Source of the DNA: Thinopyrum elongatum
Taxonomy: Eukaryota > Streptophyta > Magnoliopsida > Poales > Poaceae
NCBI GenBank assembly: GCA_011799875.1
Contig: CM022297.1
Coordinates: 363,572,921-363,636,920, forward strand
Length of the DNA: 64,000 nt
Direction: 5' to 3'
Shown here in pieces: positions 12,660 through 23,177 of this stretch. The number at the start of each line of letters is the position of its first letter. The stretch's first letter is position 1. The notes below the pieces were generated by a model. That model was not told where the DNA came from. It was given only the letters and a program-made list of their open reading frames with translations, and did no database searches. Both the position numbers and the translations under genes were made by a program.

Positions 12660-12664
12660 GGAGT
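12660..12664. repeat. Target-site duplication of the 38-kb Copia element (left copy)
   Basis: The pentamer ggagt directly precedes the LTR start TGTAAG at 12665. It recurs at 50758-50762, directly after the LTR end TTTCA. The 5-bp length is usual for Copia integration. Confidence 0.9.
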
Positions 12665-13205
12665 TGTAAGTGCATCTAGTGCCACCCCTAGTTGGTTTTG
12701 AAGTATTGACGACAAACATGGTTGAGGGACTAATGTGTTTGTGAGAATTGCAGGATAACACAGGTACTAGTTCCTCATTGATTCGGTTTACCTACCAGAG
12801 ATGACCCCTAAAAATGTATGAAGACATTGAAGACAATGGTGGTTTGTGAAGACATTCACATTGAAGATAATGACCTGTGAAGACATTCACTTGAAGATTA
12901 TGGAGTGCGAAGACATAGTTTCTTTCGTAGTTTCCTTTTCTTCTTTCGTGAGTCATAGGAACCACCGTACTGTTAAGTGGGGTCCAAGTGAACAACGTCA
13001 GATGACTGAAATGATGCTCAACCAAAATCCTATGTCTTCGAGCTAAGACAATGAGAGCAAATCTTATCCAGAGTTGGATGAGTCAGCTTTGCTTGTAGCC
13101 CAAGCCAAGCTGCCGCGTGTGTTTGAAATCCGACCGTTGGACACATGTTGGTTCCTTAGTGACCCAGGGTCATTTTGGACATATCATGTCAGGTTGCCTC
13201 CTGGC

Positions 13206-13213
13206 TATAAATA
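13206..13213 (+). promoter_or_regulatory. TATA box of the Copia 5' LTR
   Basis: TATAAATA occurs in ctggctataaatagccc about 540 bp into the LTR. The same sequence is kept at 49962-49969 in the 3' LTR. It is inferred to direct transcription of the genomic RNA. Confidence 0.7.
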
Positions 13214-13283
13214 GCCCACCCCCTACACCATAAATTGGTGGCTGCTTAGAGTTAGTACACGGCTTTTGTCGTTTGAGAGCAAC

Positions 13284-13325
13284 TGAAAGCACAAGTGCTC
13301 CCTGTGAAAGCACAAGTGCTCCCTG
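13284..13325 (+). repeat. Exact 21-bp tandem duplication at the LTR terminus
   Basis: The first 21 bases of the solo LTR (from TGAAAGCACAAGTG to CCCTG) occur twice in direct succession, at 13284-13304 and 13305-13325. The target duplication gcaac abuts the outer copy. Confidence 0.9.
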
Positions 13326-13644
13326 GGTGATTTTGGTAATTAATGTCAACATATCTCTTGTTGGACTAATATTTTCATCTAGTATATTTCAGAAAGTTCA
13401 GCAAAGACGTGGCATGGACAAGAGGATGTGGAACCCCTTCAAGATGCTAAGGACAGAAGATTGGCAAAAGCTCAAGACTCTTCATTTCTATTTCAGTGAT
13501 CCAAGATCACATTGAGTCCATAGGAAAAGCCAATACTATTAAAAGGGGATGAGGTGTTGCTTAATGGTCTACTTGCTCAAAGTGCTTAGTGATATGCTCC
13601 AAAGCCCTCAACCAATTTCTCAATTCCAAATATGTCCAAAACCC

Positions 13645-14045
13645 AAAGTCAAACTCGGCCCCACCGATTTGATTCATCCGGCGCCACCGAGTTCACTTGA
13701 GATAGCCACTGCCAGAAACCCTAATCAGTTCGGTCTCACCGATGGGATCTCGGTCTCACCGAGATGGGCTTGCAAACTCTCTGTTGCCTGTTGTAACTAT
13801 TTCAGTCTCACCGAAATATGCAGTCGGCCCCACCGAGTTTGCTTGACCAACTCTCTGTTTGCTTATTACTAAAATCGGTCTCACCGAGTTTGTGTAATCG
13901 GTCAAACCGAGATGAGGTTTTACCCTAACCCTAGTACATCGGTCCCACCGAGTTGATCATGTCAGTCCCACCGAAAAGCCTAATGTTCACATTTTGAACT
14001 GGATCGGTCTCACCGAGTTCATATATTTGGTCTGACCGAGTTGGC
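13645..14045 (+). promoter_or_regulatory. Cluster of about 12 CGGTnnnACCG dyad motifs upstream of the LTR TATA box
   Basis: Variants of cggtctcaccgag or cggccccaccgag occur near 13650, 13679, 13731, 13751, 13803, 13826, 13876, 13898, 13940, 13966, 14005 and 14028. Their core CGGT-N3-ACCG is a short inverted repeat. The cluster ends about 40 bp before the TATA box, in the U3 promoter region. Binding by a factor is inference. Confidence 0.6.
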
Positions 14046-14081
14046 TCAAATGTGTGTAACGGTTAGATTTTGTGTGGAGGC

Positions 14082-14089
14082 TATATATA
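14082..14089 (+). promoter_or_regulatory. TATA box of the solo LTR
   Basis: TATATATA in ggaggctatatatacccc is the best core-promoter candidate in the solo LTR and lies directly downstream of the dyad cluster. Confidence 0.55.
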
Positions 14090-15624
14090 CCCCTCCACCC
14101 TCCTCTCCATCAGTGAGAGAGTCATCAGAATGTGCCTACACTTCCACTACTCATTTTCTGAGAGAGAACCACCTACTCATGTGTTGAGACCAAGACATTC
14201 CAATTCAACCACAAGAATCTTGATCTCTAGCCTTCCCCAAGTTGCTTTCCACTCAAATCATCTTTCCACCATAGCCAAATCTGTGAGAGATAGTTCAGTG
14301 TTGGGGAGACTATCATTTGAAGCACAAGAGCAAGGAGTTCATCATCAACACACCATCTATTACCTTTTGGAGAGTGGTGTCTCCTAAATTGGTTAGGTGT
14401 CACTTGGGAGCCTCCGTCAAGATTGTGGAGTTGAACCAAGGAGTTTGTAAGGGCAAGGATATCGCCTACTTCGTGAAGATCTACCCAAGTGAGGCAAGTC
14501 CTTCGTGGGTGATGGCCATGGTGGGATAGACAAGGTTGCTTCTTCGTGGACCCTTCGTGGGTGGAGCCCTCCGTGGACTCGCGCAACCGTTACCCTTCGT
14601 GGGTTGAAGTCTCCACCAACATGGATGTACGATAGCACCACCTATCGGAACCACGCCATAAATCTCCGTGTCTCCAATTGCGTTTGCACACTCCAATCCC
14701 ATCCCTTTACTTTCTTGCAACTTGCATGCTTTACTTTCCGCTGCTCATATACTCTTGCCATGCTTGCTTGAAATGTACTGTGAATGTTTAAACTTGTGCT
14801 AAAACTCCACCTCAACTTGAAGAACCTAAAAACTGCTACTTTTGCTTGTTGAGGGTCTAATCACCCCCCCCCTCTAGACACCTCTTCTCGATCCTTTCAG
14901 CAACCCACCTCCGAAGCCTTTGAGAGAGAGATCCTTGCGAGGACAAAGCCCAAAACACCCAGAGCCAAAGAGTGTTAGGCATCACTGAAGTCTTTCTGTC
15001 CGCATGACCTGAAGACTTGTTACACTTGAGGACTGTGCATCCTCCAGCCGGTTAGGCATCACGTTCTGAGGATCCAAGAGTCATTGTGGATTGCCGGTGA
15101 ACAGAGTCTGTGAAGGTTTGGAAGTCTACCTTGAAGACTTATCAGAGTGATTGGGCGTGGACCGGGTGTCCTTAGCTCAAGGGGAATAAGGTGAAGACAC
15201 AGTCTTCTGAGTTCAATCTCAGCCTCCCTAACCAGACGTACAGTTTTCACAGCAACTGTAACTAGTCTACCAAATCCTTGTCTTCACCAAGCTACTGGTT
15301 CTATCCCTTACCTTCTTTACATTTCAGTTTGTCTTCGTGAAGTCATTGCTTGCTTGCCTGGCCTGTTTGACTTCACTGTACGAAGACTATTACCTGTTTG
15401 GCTTCATACTGTCTTCCATTCTGATCCGAACTACCTAGCTGCTATCAGTCTTCGTGCTATCTCTATATTGCTTACTTGACTATAGCCTGTCTAGTGTAGT
15501 TTATCTTCCGCTGTATATCATATAGGTTCAATTGCTTGTTTGTCTTCAAAGACCTCATGTTTTGAAGACTTTCATAAAAATCGCCTATTCACCCCCCCTC
15601 TAGTCGATAACTAGCACTTTCAAT

Positions 15625-15640
15625 TGGTATCAGAGCCAGG
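15625..15640 (+). other. Primer-binding site of the Copia element
   Basis: TGGTATCAGAGCCAGG begins two bases after the end of the 5' LTR. It matches the tRNA-iMet-complementary site usual for plant Copia elements. Confidence 0.9.
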
Positions 15641-15688
15641 TACTCCCTTGTTCTGTGTGATTCGGTTTAACCACCTGGAGTTTTAGCT

Positions 15689-17650
15689 ATGTCGACTGCA
15701 GGGATAATCAAGGTGTCCGCTGCGTGCCCAGTCTTCGATGGCACTGATTACCCCTACTGGAAGAATAAGATGCGCATGCATCTTGAAGCCATTGACATTG
15801 ACCTCTGGTATGTCGTCAAGACAGGTGTTCCCAAGGTCGGTAAAGGTGTCACCGCTGCTGATGTCAAGAGGTTTGCGCAACTAGACTCAACCACCAAGAA
15901 CATCATCTGTGGTCATCTGACCAAAGGACAGTATGGCAGTGTGAGTGCACTGGAAACTGCGAAGCTAGTCTGGGACTAGCTCTCCAAGGTCAACGAAGGC
16001 GTCTCAACTCAAAGAGACTCAAGGATTGATGTTCTTCACAATCTCTTCAACCGCTTCAAGAGAAATGACAATGAAAATGTCCAGCTCATGTTCGACCGCC
16101 TCACTGATATCACAAATGAGCTTCGCTCTCTTGGCGCCACTGAGATCACCAAGCATGAAATCGTGAAGAAGCTTCTGAGATCACTTGACAGCTCATTTGA
16201 CACTTTGGCCCTGATGATACAAGAACGTCCTGACTTTAGAGAACTCGATCCGTCTGATATACTTGAGAGGCTCAACACACATGAGTTCCAGCTATCTGAG
16301 AAGAGAGATATCTATGGCCCCAACTATGGCCGATCCCGTGCTTTGAAGGCAAAGGTTGTTTCCTCATCTGAAGAAGAATCTGACTGTAGTTCTGATGATC
16401 CTGAAGACATTGGCAAAGAGCTAGCAATGCTTGTGAAGAAGTTCCAAAAGTTCTCCAAGAAGAATCGCTTCGGAAAGTCCTCAAGATCCAGTTCCAAGAA
16501 TGATGAGGCTTCCTCTCATGATTACAAGAAGAGAACATGCCACAAATGCAAGAAGCCTGGCCACTACATATCTGAATGTCCTCAATGGGACAAGGAATCT
16601 AAGAAGAAGAATAAGAAGAGCAAGGAATATGATTCTGACGACAAGAAGAAGAAGAAATCTTCAAAGTCTTCTTCATAGTCTTCATCAAAGTCATTGTCTC
16701 ACAACAAGAGCTCATCTGGCAAGGCTCGTGCATTCATTGGCAAGGAGATGGATTCAGAGGAGGAGTCTGCTTCTGAGGAGGCAGAGGTGGAGTATGAGGA
16801 GGAGTCTGATTCAGGCGTGGCAAGCCTGGCTCTAGCTTCGACATTCATTGCCAAGTCCATCTTCAACACTGAAGACAATGGTCACGCCGCTGACGCTGAA
16901 GCCACTGATGAGGATGTCTCTGCTCCGACCTACTGCTTCATGGCACGAGGTGCCAAGGTAAACTCACGCGATGCTTACTTTCAAACCTCCAGTGAAGATG
17001 ACTCTGAATGTGAATCCAAACCCAGCTATGAGACTCTTGCTAAAATTGCAACTGAACAACAAACTGCTATGGAACATATTCAAAAGTTGCTAGACAAAAG
17101 CGATGACCTGTTGGACGAGGAAATGAATCGAACTCAGTCCTTAATCGAAGACATTAAAAATCTTCGTGTTAAGTGCGAGGATCTTGAAAGTTGTCATGAA
17201 ACTCTCTCAGGCAATCATGAGAAGCTTTCCTATGATTATCTTCAAAGGAAGCAAGATCTAGAGAAACTGAGAGCGTCTCATGAAGATCTTCAAAAGGAGA
17301 ACAATTCACTACTCGCTCAACAGATCAGTTCTGCTCAGGAAGACTTTGTGCCACCATGTTTAAAATGTCTTGAGCGTGACAATGCTGTCTCTGTTGCTGA
17401 ATGTTCTACTTCTTCTGAAGTTGCAATATCTTCAACTGTTGATGTGGTAACTAACCCCTCATCTGAGGATACTACTGCTATTGTTGATGAGAATGCTAGG
17501 TTGAAGACATTGCTTGAAACAGGCATGTACAAAAGCCTCAAAGGGCATCAGACATTATGTGATGTCCTCAAGAAACAGATTCTGAACCGAAACCCTAGGA
17601 AAGAGGGTGTTGGGTTCGAGAGGAAAATGAATGTTGATGGTTCCTACTAG
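15689..17650 (+). pseudogene. gag: Copia Gag region (capsid and nucleocapsid)
   Basis: The ATG at 15689 lies 49 bp after the primer-binding site and opens a protein starting MSTAGIIKVSAACPVFDG. The capsid region includes the YWKNKMRMHLEAIDIDLW segment and, after a TAG at 15977, the LLRSLDSSFDTLALMIQERP region. A CCHC zinc knuckle, CHKCKKPGHYISEC, lies at 16538-16579 and is intact. A lysine/serine-rich stretch follows, with a TAG at 16676. The next ~300 codons are acidic and coiled-coil-like (repeated EDLE, HEKLS and HEDLQKE), ending at a TAG at 17648 where Trp is expected. The long coiled-coil extension after the knuckle is typical of the SIRE/Maximus group. Three nonsense codons make it a pseudogene. 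Confidence 0.88.
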
Positions 17651-18505
17651 AAGCCTGAGCAGTACCCCAAAACCACATGGGGTGCTGCAAAGGGCCCTTG
17701 AGTGGACCCATCCACCTTATCTGGTTTTACCTGTGCTAACCCCATTATCATTGATGAATCCTTTGACGTCAATTATAAGCTGTTTAAGAATCAAAATGGT
17801 GAAGTGTTTGCCAGGTTTATTGGTACTAACTGTAGGAATGGGCCACCTTTAAAGAAGATCTGGGTGCCCAAAAGTTGTCTTGAGAAGCTTCCCGTGAATG
17901 TCGTCATGACACCACCTGGGAAGAAAACAAACCCCAGACCAAAGGCTTCATATGGCCCAAAGGCTTCATACAGATAGAGGACCTCACAAGGTCACCCTAA
18001 CGCCAATGTTTTGCAGGGAAACTATCATCAGACTCATGAATATGAGCGTGTTTCTTCTAACCGCTATGTTCATAAATCAAAGAAATTTTCTGCATATTCC
18101 TTTAAGTATTATTCACCTCCTGCAAAACTATTTTCTAGGGCTCCAAAGCCAAAGTTCTCAGATGCTGCAATTAGACTCATTGCTTCTAAGCCACCCCTGA
18201 AGATGTGGGTGGTTAAGAAGAATTAACTTCTCTTGCAGGGAAAGGTCTCCAGCCGGAAATCAAAGACTTTTGACGCCAATGCTGGGGACCTAAAACATCT
18301 TGTGGGACGCAAGATAAAGTGCCAGAATGGTCTTACCATTTATTTCTTCCCAGGGTTTCTTGACAAGCATCCTATCTTACCAAACAGGAATCTTAACTTT
18401 GATAATATACTTGTCGTTATATGTTTGTGCTTCACAATACTCTTGGTGAAGCCTATCCCGCTAACTGCACTATAGGGTACGACTCCGAAAGCTACTGAAT
18501 GGATA
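17651..18505 (+). pseudogene. Gag-protease linker of the Copia polyprotein, decayed
   Basis: This continues the polyprotein between Gag and protease in broken pieces. TGA at 17699, TAG at 17975 and TAA at 18224 interrupt it, and at least one frameshift lies between 18300 and 18505. Recognisable parts are the FTCANPIIIDESFDVNYK segment and a basic tract near 18060-18220. No catalytic domain lies here. Confidence 0.7.
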
Positions 18506-19333
18506 ATGGACAGTGGATGCACTAACCACATGACTGGTGATCGAAGTCTTCTCATGGATTCAACCCTACGTCCATCTACTAAAATTCACATCATGTTCGC
18601 TGACACTGGTAAAAGCAAGGTATTGGGCCTAGGTAGAGTTGCAATCTCAAAGGATCAGCACATGGATAAAGTGATGCTTGTTGAATCCCTTGGATTCAAC
18701 TTAATGTATGTCTCAATGCTTTGTGATCTGAACATGATTGTGATATTTGGAAAATATTGTTGCCTTGTGCTTATGGAAACTGACAAATCTCTAGTCTTCG
18801 AAGGGTATCGAAGAGACGATCTGTATATGGTAGATTTCTCCGCAGGACCACAGCTTGCCGTATGTCTTCTAGCAAAAGCTTCAGAGTGTTGGCTCTGGCA
18901 TCAAAGGCTAGGACATGCGGGCATGAGGAACTTGCACACTCTCGTGAAGAAGAAGCATATCATTGGCATTGAGGGCGTCAAGTTCAAGAAAGATCATCTA
19001 TGTGGTGCTTGTGAAGCCGGGAAGATGACTAGGGCCAAGCATCCCTCGAAGACAATCATGACTACATCATGCCCCTTCGAGCTGCTACACATGGACTTAT
19101 TTGGCCCTACTCATTACTCTACCCTTATTACCACTGCACATCTCTATGGCTTCGTTATTGTTGATGATTATTCAAGATACACCTGGGTGCACATAATTCT
19201 CTACAAGACTGAAGTGCAAGATGTCTTCAGACGCTTCGCCAATTGTGCCATTACCAATTATGGCATCAAGATCAAGCACATTAGGAGTGACAATGGCACA
19301 GAATTCAAGAACATCGGCCTCGACACATCTTGA
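18506..19333 (+). pseudogene. pol: Copia protease and integrase N-terminal and core domains
   Basis: The aspartic protease motif DSGCTNHMTG is present at 18509 and following. The integrase HHCC zinc-binding region (HQRLGH...CGACEAGK) spans about 18898-19021. The catalytic core follows, with the first Asp in LLHMDLFGPT near 19095 and the second in IRSDNGTEF near 19286. The frame is lost at about 19320 by a 1-bp change after NIGLDT and resumes in the next frame, so the integrase cannot be made as one chain without frameshifting. Confidence 0.85.
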
Positions 19334-21651
19334 TACATTGGGCATCACACATGAGTTCTCTGCTCCATACACACCTCAGCAAAACGACATCGTGGAGCGC
19401 AAGAACAGAACCCTCATTGAGATGGCACGCACGATGCTTGATGAATACAAGACTCCAAGAAAGTTCTGGCCTGAAGCCATTGATACTGCTTGCCACATCA
19501 TCAACAGAGTTTATCTTCATAAGTTCTTCAAGAAGACATCCTATGAACTCTTGACTGGTAAGAAGCCAAACGTTAGCTATTTCAAAGTCTTTGGTGCTAG
19601 GTGCTGGATCAAGGATCCGCATCACACTTCAAAATTTGCACCGAAAGCACATGAAGGTTTTATGCTTGGTTACGGAAAGGATTCGCACACCTACAGAGTC
19701 TTCAACCTCTTTCACTATAAAGTGGTTGAAACTGTAGATGTGCGGTTCGATGAGACTAACGGCTCACAAAGAGAGCACCTGCCAAATGTGCTAGATGAAG
19801 CTACACCAAGTGAATCTATCAAGCTAATGGGTACTGGAGAAATCATACCTACCGAGGAACAGGCTGAAGAAGAAATCATCATTTCTGCACCTAATCAACA
19901 TGGAGACAATGCCCAGCCTGAAGCCAATGCTGAAGATGAAGACAACAATCAGCATGGGCAAAATCTTCGCCCAGTTCATCCTCGGGTTGCAAATGAAGTC
20001 CAGATTGAGAAGATCATCGATAGTATAAATGCACCTGGTCCTCTTACTCGTTCAAGAGCAACACAGCTAGCAAACTTCTGTGGACACTTTGCATTTGTCT
20101 CTATATCTAAACCCAAGAAAATTGATGAAGCCTTCATGGAACTTGAATGGATTCAAGCTATGCAAGAAGAGCTTCAACAATTTGAGATGTATAATGTCTG
20201 GGAGCTAGTTAAACGTCCCGATCCTCGCAAGCACAATATTATTGGCACCAAATGGATCTATCGCAACAAGCAAGATGAGCATGGTCAAGCTGTTAGAAAC
20301 AAGGCTCATCTCGTTGCCCAAGGTTACACACAAGTGGAAGGAATTGACTTCGATGAAACCTTTGCTCCTGTGGCTAGGCTTGAAGCCATTCGTATACTGC
20401 TAGCCTATGCTAACCACAACAACATTCTTCTGTACCAAATGGATGTGAATAGTGCCTTCCTCAATGGCAAAATTGAAGAAGAAGTGTATGTTGCTCAACC
20501 ACCTGGTTTTGAAGATCCAAAGCATCCTAATATGGTATACAAGCTCAACAAGGCACTGTATGGCCTCAAACAAGCACCTCGCGCTTGGTATGACACACTC
20601 AAAGACTTCCTGAAGAGCAAAGGCTTCAAACCTGGTTCTCTAGATCCCACTCTCTTCACGAAGACATATGGTGGTGAACTGTTTGTATGCCAAATCTATG
20701 TGGATGACATTATCTTCGGCTGCACTGATAAAAGATACAGTGATGAGTTTGGGCATATGATGCAAGAGCAATATCAATTGTGCATGATGGGAGGGCTGAA
20801 ATTCTTTCTTGGTCTTCAAATCTGTCAACAGAGAAATGGCATCTTCATATCACAAGAGAAATACCTCAAAGACTGCCTGAAGAAGTTTGGAATGCAAGAC
20901 TGCAAAGGGTACACGACGCCAATGCCAACCAAAGGCCAATTGGGCCCCGACGACAATGGTAAAGAGTTCGATCAAAAGGTATACCGCTCCATGATTGGTT
21001 CTTTATTGTACTTGTGTGCATCTAGGCCAGATATAATGCTTAGTGTTTGCATGTGTGCCCGATTCCAAGCGGCACCAAAGGAATTCGCATCACCTCACTG
21101 TGAAGCGAATTCTTTGATATTTGGCTCACACCCCAACGCTAGGATTATGGTATCCAAAGGGCTCAGAGTTTGATCTAGTTGGATTCTCAGATGCTGATTA
21201 TGCTGGTGCCAAGGTTGATCACAAGTCCACATCAGGCACATGTCACTTTCTTGGACGATCTCTTGTCTGTTGGTCTTCAAAGAAGCAGAACTGTGTATCA
21301 CTCTCCACTGCTGAATCTGAATACATTACTGCTGGATCTTGCTGCGCTCAGCTTCTCTGGATGAAGCAAACTCTCAAGGATTATGGCATCAACATGAAGC
21401 ATGTGCCACTCTACTGCGACAATGACAGCTCCATCAAGATTGCTAACAATCCAGTTCAGCACTCGAAGACAAAGCACATTCAGATATGTCATCACTTTCT
21501 CAGAGATCATGACATGAAGGAAGACATTGATATCATTCACGTCAACACTGAAGAACAATTGGCAGATATCTTCACGAAGCCCTTGGATGAGAAAAGGTTT
21601 TGCAAGCTGCGGTGTGAGCTAAATATCTTAGAATCCTCGAATGTCCTGTGA
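19334..21651 (+). pseudogene. pol: Copia integrase C-terminal part, reverse transcriptase and RNase H
   Basis: The catalytic Glu of the integrase appears in [11 protein letters not shown] near 19394. The reverse transcriptase includes [20 protein letters not shown] at about 20440 (Asn where Lys is usual), [13 protein letters not shown] and the catalytic YVDDI at about 20697. A frameshift lies near 21085, with a nearby TGA in the restored frame. RNase H then continues in the next frame with SDADYAG, SLSTAESEY and CDND, and the polyprotein ends at the TGA at 21649-21651. Motifs are well kept, so loss of function was fairly recent. Confidence 0.88.
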
Positions 21652-21960
21652 ATGGAAACACATCCTAATGCTTATGCATATTGATGACTTAGGTGCGCAA
21701 CACACAAAGTAACATATATCTTCAATTCATGAAGACTTACCCTCTAAGTGTGAATACATTAAGGTGGAATTTGACTTCGGAGCGCCACGATAATTGTGCA
21801 CTGTGTCTGGATCTCATATTTCCTATACGGTGGGTAACGCCACCACCACATTTTCTTGAAGATTTTCATTTGGCGTCATGATTGAATTATCTTCATCTTT
21901 GGTTTGTCTTCAACATTGGTTTGATTTCAGAGTTTATCTTCGCAATGTTGAGTTTGTCCT

Positions 21961-21965
<5 letters not shown>

Positions 21966-22055
<90 letters not shown>

Positions 22056-22061
22056 TATATA
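21966..22061. repeat. (TA)n microsatellite
   Basis: About 95 bp of nearly pure TA dinucleotide, with one break near 22048, lies between pol and the second ORF of the Copia element. Its length is likely to be variable and assembly-sensitive. Confidence 0.95.
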
Positions 22062-23177
22062 CATATGTGTTTTGTCCTCTACAGCATTCACTTATAGCTA
22101 TGTCTTCAAGTTGTCATCTTCTGCACTAAGTGAATGTGATCGGACCCTAACCCCTTCTGTGCTTATCCCTCAAATTCTCTCTGTCTCTTCATATGCATTC
22201 TGTTGACTCGTGTAGAATGTCTTCACTGTGTCCTTGTCAGCTGAAGATACAGAGACACACATTTAAAACTGGTTTTAATGTTCTTATCCTTTTTGCCTGA
22301 ATACCGGAGAAGCCGGAGCGACCACCCGACAAACCAGGCGCGCATGGGGTCGTGGCTCAACCTTCAATAAGTTGCATGTCTGCCATGTGTCCTTCAGATG
22401 TGAACCGCCAGGGGCACCTGCGTAATTGCACTACGTCGCCCTCCTCCTTATAAATGCTTCTCCCCTCGCGCTCATTATCTCTTGTTCCCCTCGCTGTCTC
22501 GCTCAAACCCTAGCGCCACCGCTAGCCTCAGTCGACGCCGGAGACGAAGCGCTTTGCTGCCGCAACCTCTCCGACGCCATCATCATGCCGGCCGCGGACA
22601 TCGTCTTCTCCGCCGCCGCCGTAGGTGTCTTCTGCCACCAAGTTAGGGCGCAGGAGATTGGACTGCTCGGTCTCCTTCCGCCTAGTCTAGCAGTTCGTCG
22701 TGCGGTAAATAAAACTTGCTTTTTACCGCTTATTTGATCCGTTGAAACTGTCCACATCTTCCAAAAGTTGTTTCTACACTTCCGAATCTATATCCTTCTG
22801 TTTCTGCATCTCATAACTTGCAAGTATGTTCACTTATGAATCACAACTAGTTAGATTCCTCACTTGTACTTATTCATGGATTCGTACAAATCTGGAACCA
22901 ACTCACATCGATAAGTGAATGTCTTCGCACTATGAGGTCAATCTCTTCAAACTGATTTATCTTCAAAATCTTCTGAGAATGCATATGAACTCTTCCCCTT
23001 CCCTCGCATCTTTAATGCTGTCACAGGTACATGTCCATGGGAGAATCCCTTGGTTCTCATAGTCTGCATTCATTTGCAGAGTTCTTACAACATCACATTG
23101 AATCTCCAGAAGCCAGCTCCTGTTTAACCAGCAGATTGAAGCCAAACACAGTTGTGAAGCCTTTCATTCTGAATCTA
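22062..23177 (+). other. Spacer between pol and ORF2 with promoter-like sequence
   Basis: After the microsatellite the base composition turns GC-richer. At 22449-22455 there is TATAAAT, followed by a pyrimidine-rich leader, an aaaccctagcgcc motif like plant 5' UTRs and a short alanine-rich ORF around 22584. An acceptor-like ctgtcacag at 23021-23029 precedes the ORF2 start region. The layout resembles a promoter, 5' leader and intron. That it drives a separate ORF2 mRNA is inference. Confidence 0.45.
22449..22455 (+). promoter_or_regulatory. Candidate internal TATA box upstream of ORF2
   Basis: TATAAAT lies in ctccttataaatgcttctcc, roughly 730 bp before the ORF2 ATG and 800 bp after the end of pol, followed by a CT-rich leader. 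It is the only strong TATA match in this spacer outside the microsatellite. Confidence 0.45.

Larger units (their letters stand above)
11521..12664 (-). pseudogene. 3' part of a multi-exon gene split by the Copia insertion
   Basis: This holds the downstream exons of the gene whose 5' part is at 50758-52734. From the Copia junction at 12664 the frame continues for about 40 codons (SIDTAPAQINPTPTDNK and following) to a possible GT donor near 12540. A second exon at about 12367-12455 has a TTTTAG acceptor and a donor-like GTAAG. A third at 11874-11949 is bounded by GTGCAG and GTAATA. A last exon begins at about 11812. In the phase dictated by splicing it ends in TGA near 11690. Another frame stays open to a TAG at 11521 with more protein-like content (EAMMEIMEESEVHILAQQQ), so a 1-bp indel is likely. 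Composition is rich in Ser, Thr, Pro and Lys and no family is recognised. Confidence 0.45.
13284..14899 (+). mobile_element. Solo LTR of a second Copia-like family, inside the 5' LTR
   Basis: The insertion begins TGAAAGCAC at 13284, ends CGATCCTTTCA at 14899 and is flanked by gcaac (13279-13283 and 14900-14904). The corresponding place in the 3' LTR (about 50039) is uninterrupted. There is no internal region, so it is a solo LTR, as left by LTR-LTR recombination. The C-rich run plus TTTCA at its end resembles the host element's LTR end, which suggests the same broad Copia lineage. It contains a CGGTnnnACCG motif cluster, a TATA box at 14082 and a later part with repeated cttcgtgggt. Confidence 0.9.
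12665..15622 (+). repeat. 5' LTR of the Copia element, interrupted
   Basis: Without the 1616-bp insertion and its duplicated pentamer this LTR is about 1337 bp, close to the 1324 bp of the 3' LTR at 49434-50757. By eye there are roughly 11 differences over the first 240 aligned bases, plus small indels. The 3' end shows the C-rich cacccccctctag run followed by TTTCA. Confidence 0.9.

Noticed and set aside
14070..14771. Several ORFs of 70-119 codons in the solo LTR
   Set aside because: The region is the LTR downstream of its TATA box, with overlapping frames on both strands and no domain.
15624..15640. tRNA fragment or gene
   Set aside because: The match to tRNA-iMet is only the complement of its 3' end; it is the retrotransposon primer-binding site.
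23031..23177. Using the upstream ATG at 23031 as ORF2 start
   Set aside because: The extra 49 residues are low in protein-like features and follow directly after an acceptor-like site; the ATG at 23178 starts the basic, conserved-looking N-terminus.
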